From JAVJRN01 sp047635055 (GTDB lineage: Bacteria; Bacteroidota; Bacteroidia; Cytophagales; Cyclobacteriaceae), in NCBI GenBank assembly GCA_047635055.1, contig JBLIIJ010000006.1:10092-74091 (forward strand): DNA of 64,000 nt. Direction: 5' to 3'. Made by a program: the position numbers and the translations under genes. This document shows positions 1 to 8,676 of the stretch, in pieces (the stretch's first letter is position 1; each line of letters opens with the position of its first letter). Under the pieces are notes generated by a model, which saw nothing but the letters and a program-made list of their open reading frames with translations, ran no database searches and was not told the DNA's origin.

Positions 1-1
1 T

Positions 2-349
2 GTTTTGAATATGTTTTCTTTAGTCCCTCATGCCTTGTCCCAAAAAGATTTGGAAATCAAATTGAAAGATTACGATAGAGTTACACTGTACCGAACCTTA
101 CAATCCTTTATTGATAATGGCGTGCTACACAAGATTCCGAATGAATCAGGTATCGCTACTTTTGGTATTTGTTTTGATACCTGTTCCGCGGCAGATCATA
201 GCTATAACCATGTTCATTTTAAATGTAATGAATGTGGCCATATAGAGTGTATTGAAAATCAACCAATATCAAAAATTGAAATACCCAAAGGGTATCAAGT
301 ACAAAATTGGAATATGATTGTTGATGGCATTTGCAAGTCGTGCAGTTGA
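2..349 (+). CDS. Fur-family metal-dependent regulator (Zur/Fur-like), 5' truncated by window edge
   Basis: C-terminal about 115 residues of a Fur-superfamily repressor. The reading frame is open to the first bases of the window, so the true start lies outside it; complete family members run about 130-150 aa. The visible part has the end of the winged-helix region (TLYRTLQSFIDNGVLHKI) and the dimerisation/metal domain. That domain has a His-rich strand (HSYNHVHF) and two Cys pairs, CNECGH and CKSC, which form the structural zinc site of the family. The stop codon overlaps the ATG of the adjacent TonB receptor frame (ATGA), so the two were translationally coupled. Coupling to a receptor with a His-rich loop suggests a zinc-type regulator (Zur), but Fur or PerR specificity cannot be read from a partial protein. 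Confidence 0.85.
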   Translation, partial: VLNMFSLVPHALSQKDLEIKLKDYDRVTLYRTLQSFIDNGVLHKIPNESGIATFGICFDTCSAADHSYNHVHFKCNECGHIECIENQPISKIEIPKGYQVQNWNMIVDGICKSCS

Positions 350-2733
350 TGAGGTTGGTTTATCTCACAATTTTCTATTTAATTCATACCCTCTCATTTG
401 CTCAGCAAGATTGTGATAATGTTGTCATAGGATCAGTTAAAGATCTAAAAACAGGGGAGAACCTTCCGTTTGCTACTGTAGTGATTGAAGGCACACAAAA
501 AGGCACAATAGCTGATTTAGATGGACTATTTACCTTGGACAAAATTTGCGAAGAGGAAGTAGAATTAATTGTTAGCTATTTGGGATATAAAAACAATCAT
601 CATCATCATGACTTACACCATGGTAATCCTATTATTTACCTGGCACCTGAAGGGTACTCGTTGGAGAGCGTTGTGATTGAGGCTGACGCTTTAAATGATA
701 GCCGAGTTGGGCAGTTATCAACGAGACTTGATTTAGATAAGATAAGTACGGCTAACAATAGCTTAGGAGAGGTTTTAGCGGAACTATCTGGGGTAGAAAT
801 GATAAGTACAGGTCAAAATGTCACTAAACCAGTAATTCACGGTCTGCACACTAATAGAATATTAATTATCAATGACGATCTAAGACATGAATTTCAAAAC
901 TGGGGGGTGGATCATGCTCCAGAAATAGATCCGGAGCAGTTTGAGTCGATAGAAGTCATTAAAGGGGCAGCTACAGTAAAATACGGGCCTGATGCATTAG
1001 ATGGTGTTATCTTAATGCGTCCGCGCAAGCTAGCGCTGCATGAGCGCTTAAATGGGTTCGTGAAAACGTCGGCTTTCTCCAATGGAAGAGGTGGGAGTTT
1101 GAGCACCCAGCTAAATGCGGGAAGTCATCAATTCAGTGGAACTGCTGGGTTCAGTAAAACAGTGCAAGGAGACTTGAAATCACCAAACTATATTTTAACC
1201 AATACTGGGAAAAAAGAAACTTCCTTTAACGCTGGATTGAGATATCATTTACCAAAATTAGACTTGGAATTGCGAGGTGGATATTTTGCGCAAGAGCTTG
1301 GTATACTTAGAGGATCCAATACTGGAAATATCGAGGATCTTATAAAGGCCATTGAAAGTGATGTTCCATTGTATACCCAAGGTTTTGATTATGCTATCGC
1401 TGGCCCAAAACAGGAAGTTAATCATACGTCGATCAAATTAAAAGGTAAGTATTTTCTCCCCAAGGCATGGCTCGAAGTAACTTATGGTATTCAGATTAAT
1501 AATAGATTTGAATTTGACGTGAGAAGAGGAACAAACAATCAAACACCAGCGATCGACCTCTCTTTGATTTCACAGTCCTTTGATGTAGACTATTTTCATC
1601 CGAAGATTTTTGGGCTTGAAGGAAATATTGGGGTAAGTGCTTTGATACAGGATAATAACAATAACCCAGGAACTAATACTATTCCTTTTGTGCCTAACTA
1701 TAATGTTACCAGGTTTGGGCTATATGTTATTGAGAATCTGTCGTTAGGCAATGTGCTTTTAGAATTTGGTGGTAGATATGATTGGCAGATGAGTTCAATC
1801 AGAGGTAGAGATAGCAACAATGATGTTTATTTTGACAACATTAATTTTAATAACCTATCGACCAGCATTGGTCTTGAATATGGTTTCCGACAGCATATTT
1901 TTAGGACAAATATAGCATCAGCGTGACGCCCGCCAAGTATTTCAGAGTTATACAGCTTTGGGAGACATCAAGCAGCTATCGAATATGGTTTCTGGCGTTT
2001 TGCGGAAACAACGGAAGGTTTATCTACGTCAGAACTGCTTACCCAAGATAATAAACCTGTAAAATCTGAATTGAGATGGAAATGGATTAATAGTCTTTCT
2101 CTTGAATCTGAAAACATCTCGATGGAGATAGTGCTGTATGTCAATTTTATTAAAAATTATATTTATGCAACACCACGAGGAATAACAAGTACCGTACGTG
2201 GCACATTTCCATATTGGATTTATACGCAAGAGGACGCTTTGTTTATGGGCGGTGATTTCAGTCTAAATATTCGACATGGAAATCATATATCGTCTACCTT
2301 TTCTATGGCTTATGTTCATGCGCAGAATCTCTACTCTGAAGCGTTTGTGGGTATTCCACCAGCCAATTTTAAATATAGGCTCAGCCAGGCAATTGATATG
2401 GCTTCAGGTCAATTGACTATTAGTGTCAACCCTTCTTATACCTTCAGACAATTCAATGAACCTACAGTTATTGAATTATCGGAGTTATTATTGATTGCGC
2501 AACGAAATGAAGCGCATATGTTAAATGAGATGGAAGTTTTTGATATTGCTAAGGCCCCTGAAGGTTATTTTTTATTGAATAGTCAGGTTAATTATGACTT
2601 AAAAAGCTGGTCATTTTCCCTGTCTGGGAGCAACATGCTAAATAATTCGTAACGAAACTACACTGATCGCTTGCGCTATATTGCAGATGATAGAGGATGT
2701 AATGTTCAGCTAGAAGTTAAATTCAACATTTAG
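349..2733 (+). pseudogene. TonB-dependent outer-membrane receptor, broken by two in-frame stop codons
   Basis: A 794-codon frame runs from ATG 349 to TAG 2731-2733, interrupted only by TGA at 1924-1926 and TAA at 2650-2652. I see no frameshift. Signal peptide (FYLIHTLSFAQ), then a carboxypeptidase-regulatory-like domain (about residues 25-105) with the His-rich run HHHHHDLHH, then the plug (about 110-225, with DNWGVDHAPEIDP-like and IEVIKGAATVKYG motifs) and the barrel. The first stop falls where the family has Trp in the conserved ASAWRPP motif, and RPPSISELYS continues in frame after it. The second falls where NNSYRNYTDRLRY would have Tyr. Each needs one substitution. Plug and loop resemble zinc-type (ZnuD-like) receptors, and the linked Fur gene supports a metal substrate. 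Without the last two thirds of the barrel the product should be inactive. Confidence 0.9.
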
Positions 2734-2750
2734 TTACTAAAGTAGACTTA

Positions 2751-2771
2751 TACACTTGCAGCATTGTTGCA
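2751..2771 (+). promoter_or_regulatory. Candidate metal-regulator operator (palindrome TGCAGCATTGTTGCA) overlapping a possible -7 box
   Basis: Positions 2757-2771 form a 15-bp imperfect palindrome with half-sites TGCARCA/TGYTGCA, 12 of 15 positions symmetric. It sits 16 bp before the lipoprotein ATG at 2788. TACACTTG at 2751-2758 is one mismatch from the Bacteroidota -7 consensus TAnnTTTG, so a bound repressor would cover the promoter. The core GCAGCATTGTTGC recurs exactly upstream of the TonB receptor at 29587-31974. That the binder is the Fur-family protein at the start of the window is inference. Confidence 0.55.
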
Positions 2772-2787
2772 TTAAAAACCACAAACC

Positions 2788-3375
2788 ATGATTATGAACA
2801 AAAATTACTGCTTAGTGCTGATGCTGACCTTGTTATTTGTTTCCTCTTGTGATGATGAGGACATTCCCGCAGCGGAGAATGATGAAGAATTAATTACAGA
2901 CATCTCGCTGATTTTTTCGCCTCAAGGTGGTGCTGCGCCATTGACTTTTAATGCTATTGATCCTGATGGCGCAGGAGTTGAGAACCTTCAAGTAGAAGGA
3001 GATATCGTTTTAGCGGTAAATACTACCTATGAATTATTTATCGAAATGCGCAATACCATTGAAAATGAGGATATTGGAGAAGAGGTAAAAGAGGAGGGAG
3101 ATGAGCATCAAATTTTCTTTGGTTTTACGGAAGATCTTTTTGCAAATCCTACCGGATCGGGCAATATTAGTCCATCAGCAGGAACAGTAATCTACGATGA
3201 CCAGGATGAGAATAACTTACCCATTGGCCTAATCACTACATGGCGTACCGAAGTGGCTGGATCTGGAATATTTCGAATACTTCTCAAACATCAACCAGAC
3301 TTAAAGACGGCTACATCTACGAGCGCTACTGGCTCTAGTGATATAGACATTACTTGGGCTGTAGAGATAAAATAA
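2788..3375 (+). CDS. Lipoprotein linked to TonB receptor (probable cell-surface/periplasmic metal-uptake partner)
   Basis: 195-aa lipoprotein. A hydrophobic signal (LVLMLTLLFV) ends in the lipobox VSSC with Cys21 from the first Met. The mature part is strongly acidic (DDEDIPAAENDEE; EEVKEEGDEHQ) and predicted mostly beta. Small acidic lipoproteins of this kind commonly follow a TonB receptor in Bacteroidota metal-uptake loci, sometimes annotated as type 1 periplasmic-binding-fold proteins, but I cannot name a biochemical function. ATG at 2788 and 2794 are both possible; the second gives the more usual MNKNYC start. It has its own putative operator/promoter, and unlike the receptor upstream it is intact. 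Confidence 0.75.
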   Translation: MIMNKNYCLVLMLTLLFVSSCDDEDIPAAENDEELITDISLIFSPQGGAAPLTFNAIDPDGAGVENLQVEGDIVLAVNTTYELFIEMRNTIENEDIGEEVKEEGDEHQIFFGFTEDLFANPTGSGNISPSAGTVIYDDQDENNLPIGLITTWRTEVAGSGIFRILLKHQPDLKTATSTSATGSSDIDITWAVEIK

Positions 3376-3583
3376 TATTGAATAACTTTTAATAATACCA
3401 TCGTTTCATAAAATAAAATGTATCTATATCTAATTTAATGAATCAAAAATATTTCATCAAAAATAGTTTTCTTCAGTCGCGGGTTTGTCACCTGTCGCAG
3501 GTTTCACTAACGTTACCAAGAGTGTCTTAACTCATGTTGTAGCATTTAGTCATTTGCCACTAGCGCCATCAACGACTGGGAAT
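3376..3583. other. Intergenic stretch before the pirin fragment
   Basis: AT-rich spacer after the lipoprotein gene, then about 100 bp of more GC-balanced sequence (3478-3583) open in the pirin frame. I cannot match it to a family. It may be further decayed coding DNA. No terminator hairpin is obvious directly after 3375. Confidence 0.4.
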
Positions 3584-3692
3584 ATGATCCTTCACCGAGC
3601 CGAATCTCGTGGGCGCGCCAATCATAACTGGTTAGACGCTCATCACTACTTCATTTTTTTCTCATTATTATAATCCAGAGAATATGAATTTT
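3584..3692 (+). pseudogene. Pirin-family N-terminal fragment
   Basis: The frame from ATG 3584 reads MILHRAESRGRANHNWLDAH, followed by HYFIF. This matches the first about 25 residues of bacterial pirins (RGHANHGWLxTHHTFSF). After TAA 3671-3673 the next conserved pirin segment, YYNPENMNF, continues in the +1 frame at 3666-3692. The remaining roughly 200 residues of a pirin, including the cupin metal ligands, are absent: the sequence passes directly to the next pseudogene. So this is a frameshifted remnant with an internal deletion. Pirin genes often neighbour Fer4_19/CDGSH genes in Bacteroidota, which supports both calls. Confidence 0.75.
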
Positions 3693-3739
3693 TTAAAGAT
3701 GTAAGTAATAAACACATTATCTCTACGACCAAAATACAA

Positions 3740-4153
3740 AAACACTAAAATGTTGAAGGGAAAGTGACCTAGAACGCTGAATTATGCATTCATTTAGAAA
3801 ATTGTTTTAAGGGGTTACCGACAGTTTTTAATCCTAATTCCAGACCTTGGGTCAATGTTCAATGAGCAAATACACAGCAAATCGTTCATAAAATAAAAAA
3901 ATGCCCTCTAGGTGCCTTGACCTTTCAATTGGAGAACGATGCGCAACAACTAGAGGAAGATACTATACCATACTAACCAGTAGTCGAAGTAACTAGGAGT
4001 GGACCTTTAATGGTCTATGGGAATGTCTCTGTGAAGCATCTTGATGGTAAGCCTTTAAGTAAGAATCGCGTCACCGCATTATGTTGTTTTGTAGCGTTTA
4101 ATAATAAGCCAATTTGTGATGGGAGTCATGAAAAAATTGATTTTAAGGGTTAA
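3740..4153 (+). pseudogene. Fer4_19 (DUF1271) + CDGSH iron-sulfur protein, multiply interrupted
   Basis: One continuous frame encodes recognisable segments: AELCIHLENC, GLPTVFNPNSRPWVNV, KKCPLGALTFQLEND, VEVTRSGPLMVYGNV, and finally NNKPICDGSHEKIDFKG. This is the Fer4_19-CDGSH architecture of small (4Fe-4S)-binding proteins. In-frame stops occur at 3746-3748 (TAA), 3770-3772 (TAG, Trp expected), 3863-3865 (TGA) and 3974-3976 (TAA), with no frameshift. The CDGSH cluster site is also damaged: the usual C-x-C reads LCCFVAF, so the second Cys ligand is lost. The start is uncertain. The stop overlaps the stop of the convergent AsmA-like gene by 3 bp. Confidence 0.88.
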
Positions 4154-7100
4154 AATTTATCCTTAGAGCTTTTGTTAAATTCTTTTATTTCTTTTTTGTT
4201 GCTGCCAGCACCGATACTGGTAATTACACCACTTAGTATGCTCTTTGCCCAATAACTGAAAATGGATTTTTCTTGGTTACGTTCAAAATAGATATCGCCT
4301 TTTCTTACAAAAAGAAAATGAGGGTTCTTCTTATTTACAATAAATGTATTAGCAAAGAAACTCTTGAATGATGCATTTTCTTCTTCATGATTCTTCTTTT
4401 CTTTGAGCACAGCTATTTTCAAGTCTTTATAGTAAAATTTCATTAGGCCAACAGCGTAATGATCGTTAGCCTTGAAGCTGATCTCATTCAATCGATTTTC
4501 TCCACTTTTTACTGATATGTGTGCCGTATTTTCTAATAATGCGTTCATCTCAGTTAAATCCATATTGCCTAACCGAGCAGTCAGATCAAATTGATTCTTA
4601 GGATGGTCCAAATGAAAATCTGTTGTTAGGAAAAAATTACCTGTCTTATATAAGCTTCCAGTAGCATTAAATGTCATCATGTTATTGGCTGCCAAAGACT
4701 CTTCGATATTAGTGATGTTGGTTAAATAACCGTTAATATTTTTAAAATAGATAAACCCTGGCCTCAGGCCGGTTGGCGAATACTCGGAATGAGAAACATA
4801 GGTATTAGCAATTTCAATGGAGTCTACAGATAATTGATAGCTCAAATCCTTTAGATACTGTTGAGGCAATTGCTTTATGTTATTTTTCGGTTCTGGTAAT
4901 CGTTTGTCCCTGTGTGTTTCTAAATAGAGGTTATCAAAGACTATTTTCCGAATGGAAATCGTGGAATCATTAATAAATCGGTTAAAATCCCACTTTTTAA
5001 TCTCTATATCCCTTAACGAAGCGCTAAGCCAATCCTTTTGGTAATCAATTTTGGTATTAAAGTCTCGTCTGTTGTAAACTGGGGTCAAGGCTACTTCCGA
5101 GAATTTCAAATCTCCATTACTTTTAAATGAAAATTTCGCTGTTGAAAAGACATATAAGCTATCAGATGTGGTATAGCTTAAACCACCAGTTGATAATGCA
5201 AAATCTGAATAGGTTAAGTGGCTGAAAGTCGTATTGAAATTTAGATTTTTAGTTGTGAAGTTGACTTGATCGATAGTAATGTCGTCGTTGTATTGTATTC
5301 CTGTGTTTTCTAATTGAACAAGACCATTTTCAATTATCACATCATCTAAAAGGATCCATTTTATCGATATTTCTTGCTTAGCGTCCGCCTTTTTTGATAA
5401 GTCAACTTTGACAATTGGATTGTTCAGTTTGATTTCGGTTACGCTAATGGTATCCTTTTGACTATTGACTGTCATATTAAACAGATCTAATGCGTCAAAA
5501 TATATGCTGTCTTGGCTGATCGCTATTTTTCCAGATTTGGTACTCACTGACCTATTGTTACTTGTGAGCAAAACGGAATCTAAAAATGTGGTAAAAGTCT
5601 TCGTTTTTATATTCACACTACCACTAAAAAAGGTAATGTCATTATCAACAAGTACATGGTCCTTATTCGAGTGGAAATCGTTGGCTGTTAATGTGGCATT
5701 ATTAAGTTGAAATTGATTGTCACCCAATTTAAAATTGGCATTAAGCTTTCTTAAATCAAGCTTTCCAAAAATCACTTCTTGTTTTTTTTGTTTTTCAGGT
5801 GGGTTTAAATGCCAATTGCCAAATAAATTGACGCTATCTATCTTGACGCTACCAAAGTCTAAAAGACTATCACTGGACGTTTTAATAGGGTCAAAGTTGC
5901 TAATTAAAATGTTGCTTACGTCTGCGTAAATTTTGTTTTTCAAGGAATCATCTAGGGGATTAATACCTACTTTATTTACTCGTAAATATTGATCAACCTC
6001 ATCAAAAATTAAATTCTCGAATTTAACTTCATGATTTGAAAATCCTGAAGCCTGTCCCTCTTCAATTTCTACCAAAGAAACATATCGTCCATTGATATTA
6101 GAAGAATGGAAGTTCAAAGAGCTTAATAAAATGGTTTTATCCCCTTTTAGATTGACCTTAAAATTACCATTAGCGACACTAATTTTTTTATAATAGTAGG
6201 TGATTAAGGATGATTTTTTTGAGCTAAAGGCGTTAATGCTTCCAACAGGTTCTACTATAATTAGAGAGTCAAATGATAGTTTTTCATGAAACACCAAGCT
6301 ATCCAACGCTAGCTTATTCAGTATTATTTCTGCGATTTTTAAAGTAGCATTACTTTGATCTATGTTGAGATTTTTTGCTTGAAGATCACCGAAATTATCT
6401 ACTGATAAAGAGCTACCATCGATTAATAAGTTGTTGTTTTCAAACTGCCATTTATCAGTTTTAACCCAATAGGAGGAGTGTTCATCTTTTATTAATGACT
6501 TATTGAGTGTGAATTTATCTTGAAACTTAAAGGCTGCTCTTATATTTGAAGCAAAGGTGTTTTTACCATACTGGATACGTCCTTTATTTATGTGTATACA
6601 ATCAACGTTGAGCCATGTTGGGAGGGAGACTTCAGCGCCTTTCTTTTTGGTTTTATCATCAAAAAATAAGTTTGGTTGATTAAAGACAACACAATCAATA
6701 TTTAGCGCGTCGGTTCTAGTATCAGCCAGAATAATTTCCACATAAGGCAAGAATAATTTAGAATTTTGGTTCTCGAATTTTAGAGAGGAAATGTTCAGGC
6801 GTTTGTTGCGCAATGAATAGTCGATAGAATCAGTTGATAGAATTAGAAGCTTACTAATAAATTTAGGTTCAATTATCGAAACGGAAGCATTTTGCAGAAA
6901 TAGGCTGAGGTCATGAAATTGCGTTGTAGAATCAAGCGATAAACTATCACCTTTTACCTTAAACTTCGAAAACGAAATACTATCCTCACCAATGATCACA
7001 GTACTTTTTTCAAATGATAAATCAATATTACCAAGATTGATAGGTTGATTTATACTAGGAATTTTGAGTTTATTTTGACCTATTTCTGAAGTGTTGGGTT

Positions 7101-8004
7101 TTTGTTTTAATGTTAAATTGAATTGTCCGCCTTGTGAAATAAGTTCTCCAATTTCGATTTTGTTTTCCAGATATATTTTATCAAAGTCAACATTTCTCAT
7201 CGTAAAAGCGGGGATCATTAATTCGTAAAGATTGATAGAATCGTTATCCTTGTTTATAGGTTTAATATTGAAACCTTTGAATTCAAACTTTTTTGAACGC
7301 GTTGAGATAATAAGGGTGTCAAAGGAGAGCTTGTGGATGTCGTCATTCAGTAAATATGCTTGATCAGTAAGCACTAATTTTATTCTATCTGTAAAAAAGA
7401 ATCTGTCTTTTGTTAATGTGCTGTCCATTAAAAAATTATCAACGAGAAAGTCTAAGTTGCGCAATTCGAAATCATTATTGTCATTGAAATCGTTACTGTA
7501 GTCAATACCGCCTTTTTCAATTTGTAATTTATTGACCTCAAACACCTTGATATATCGAGAGATCAATTGATATAAATCACCAGCTTCATAAGTTATGTTC
7601 TTTGATGTATTTGAATTCCCTTTGACGATGTTGAGCTTTGGGTTAAGAACGGCTATTTGTTCAACGGACAATTCATTAGATAAAAATATGGAGGAAATAG
7701 ATTTTAAATCTAAAACCAACTTAGGAGCTAAAATTTGATAGGCGCTAGAAAACTCCTGGCCTGAGGGCTGAAGATTGGGTATTAATCGCATGCTATCAAT
7801 TGTTAGTTTTCTTTCGAAAACGGATAAATCAACTTTGTGATAACTAATTGTGTAGGAATTGTTAGTTTGAATCCTAACAACTTGGCTTATGATATCTTGC
7901 GCAATACGAGACCCCTGCTCAGTTACCCAAAAATAACCTGCACACAAAATAGTTAGTGTAAGCAGAAGTTGAAACTTAGTTGATCTAATGATGGCTAATA
8001 ACAA
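4150..8004 (-). CDS. Very large AsmA-like membrane-anchored protein
   Basis: 1284 aa. A single N-terminal membrane helix (about residues 11-28, FQLLLTLTILCAGYFWV) is followed by more than 1200 residues of repetitive beta-rich sequence with many short segments of the type 'I.N..L..DSL.F'. The C-terminus resembles the AsmA/DUF748 end (NLTARLGNMDLTEMNALLENT, then KDLKIAVL). Proteins of the AsmA/TamB class form long hydrophobic grooves between the two membranes and are linked to lipid transport or outer-membrane integrity; a specific role here is inference. No ATG lies upstream in frame before a stop. TTG at 8004 is the earliest start and keeps the membrane helix, with no strong ribosome-binding site. 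It stands alone, convergent with the CDGSH pseudogene. Confidence 0.7.
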   Translation of the reverse strand: MLLAIIRSTKFQLLLTLTILCAGYFWVTEQGSRIAQDIISQVVRIQTNNSYTISYHKVDLSVFERKLTIDSMRLIPNLQPSGQEFSSAYQILAPKLVLDLKSISSIFLSNELSVEQIAVLNPKLNIVKGNSNTSKNITYEAGDLYQLISRYIKVFEVNKLQIEKGGIDYSNDFNDNNDFELRNLDFLVDNFLMDSTLTKDRFFFTDRIKLVLTDQAYLLNDDIHKLSFDTLIISTRSKKFEFKGFNIKPINKDNDSINLYELMIPAFTMRNVDFDKIYLENKIEIGELISQGGQFNLTLKQKPNTSEIGQNKLKIPSINQPINLGNIDLSFEKSTVIIGEDSISFSKFKVKGDSLSLDSTTQFHDLSLFLQNASVSIIEPKFISKLLILSTDSIDYSLRNKRLNISSLKFENQNSKLFLPYVEIILADTRTDALNIDCVVFNQPNLFFDDKTKKKGAEVSLPTWLNVDCIHINKGRIQYGKNTFASNIRAAFKFQDKFTLNKSLIKDEHSSYWVKTDKWQFENNNLLIDGSSLSVDNFGDLQAKNLNIDQSNATLKIAEIILNKLALDSLVFHEKLSFDSLIIVEPVGSINAFSSKKSSLITYYYKKISVANGNFKVNLKGDKTILLSSLNFHSSNINGRYVSLVEIEEGQASGFSNHEVKFENLIFDEVDQYLRVNKVGINPLDDSLKNKIYADVSNILISNFDPIKTSSDSLLDFGSVKIDSVNLFGNWHLNPPEKQKKQEVIFGKLDLRKLNANFKLGDNQFQLNNATLTANDFHSNKDHVLVDNDITFFSGSVNIKTKTFTTFLDSVLLTSNNRSVSTKSGKIAISQDSIYFDALDLFNMTVNSQKDTISVTEIKLNNPIVKVDLSKKADAKQEISIKWILLDDVIIENGLVQLENTGIQYNDDITIDQVNFTTKNLNFNTTFSHLTYSDFALSTGGLSYTTSDSLYVFSTAKFSFKSNGDLKFSEVALTPVYNRRDFNTKIDYQKDWLSASLRDIEIKKWDFNRFINDSTISIRKIVFDNLYLETHRDKRLPEPKNNIKQLPQQYLKDLSYQLSVDSIEIANTYVSHSEYSPTGLRPGFIYFKNINGYLTNITNIEESLAANNMMTFNATGSLYKTGNFFLTTDFHLDHPKNQFDLTARLGNMDLTEMNALLENTAHISVKSGENRLNEISFKANDHYAVGLMKFYYKDLKIAVLKEKKNHEEENASFKSFFANTFIVNKKNPHFLFVRKGDIYFERNQEKSIFSYWAKSILSGVITSIGAGSNKKEIKEFNKSSKDKF

Positions 8005-8211
8005 GAAGGAGCTGAATTGAATTGATATTTAAAAAATCTCATAATTGATGAATCTAACAAAAACTATTCATTTTTAGTTAGTAAAATCACGAGAGACCCT
8101 TAAAGGATTAAAAAAAAATGAAATATATCAGTTGATAGAGTTTATTGATAGGAAAAAACTTTTTAAAAGTTAAAAATCAAGTTATTTTTGACAGCATTAA
8201 TATAGATATAT

Positions 8212-8676
8212 ATGGAACTGACCGTAAACGATCGAATAAATTCATTGATTGAAAATGTAGGATCAAACCCAAATGCTTTTGCCGAAAAGATAGGCGTGAA
8301 CGCGACCGTTATTTACAATATTATTAAGGGGAGAAAGAGTAAGCCGAGCTTTGAAGTATTGCAGAAGATATTTTCTTCCTATTATGCGCTAAATGTTCTG
8401 TGGTTAATAAAAGGCGAAGGAGAAATATGGGTGGAGGAAATGCATACCGAACAGTCACTTATAGAACGTAAAGTTACATTAGATCTACAAGTGAAAGAGT
8501 TGTTGGCCTCAGTTGAGGCGAATTTACTAGATGACTACATATTTCCTCAACTCGAAGAATTAATTAATTCCTTAACGAAAGAGAATAACGATCAGAAAAG
8601 AAAGATTAAAGAACTATACGATAAGCAAAATCAAATCCTTGATGTTTTTAGAAAAAGATTGAACTTAGACATTTGA
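8212..8676 (+). CDS. XRE-type helix-turn-helix regulator with coiled-coil tail
   Basis: 154 aa. Residues about 5-70 form a Cro/C1-type HTH (NAFAEKIGVNATVIYNIIKG, then RKSKPSFEVLQKIFSSY) ending in the Bacteroidota signature ALNVLWLIKGEGEIW. Residues 80-150 are charged and predicted coiled coil (NNDQKRKIKELYDKQNQIL), probably for oligomerisation. Such proteins occur as phage-type repressors and as ordinary chromosomal regulators. I see no phage genes nearby, so its target is unknown. The 3' end overlaps the convergent TPR gene by 12 bp. About 200 bp of very AT-rich DNA precede it and presumably contain its promoter. Confidence 0.8.
   Translation: MELTVNDRINSLIENVGSNPNAFAEKIGVNATVIYNIIKGRKSKPSFEVLQKIFSSYYALNVLWLIKGEGEIWVEEMHTEQSLIERKVTLDLQVKELLASVEANLLDDYIFPQLEELINSLTKENNDQKRKIKELYDKQNQILDVFRKRLNLDI

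Noticed and set aside
1924..2652. Selenocysteine or stop-codon recoding in the TonB receptor
   Set aside because: One stop is TGA and the other TAA, the replaced residues are Trp and Tyr, and neighbouring genes use normal stops; nonsense mutation is simpler.
3485..3673. 62-codon plus-strand frame as an independent gene
   Set aside because: Its second half is the pirin N-terminal fragment and its first half has no recognisable protein; treated as pseudogene remnant.
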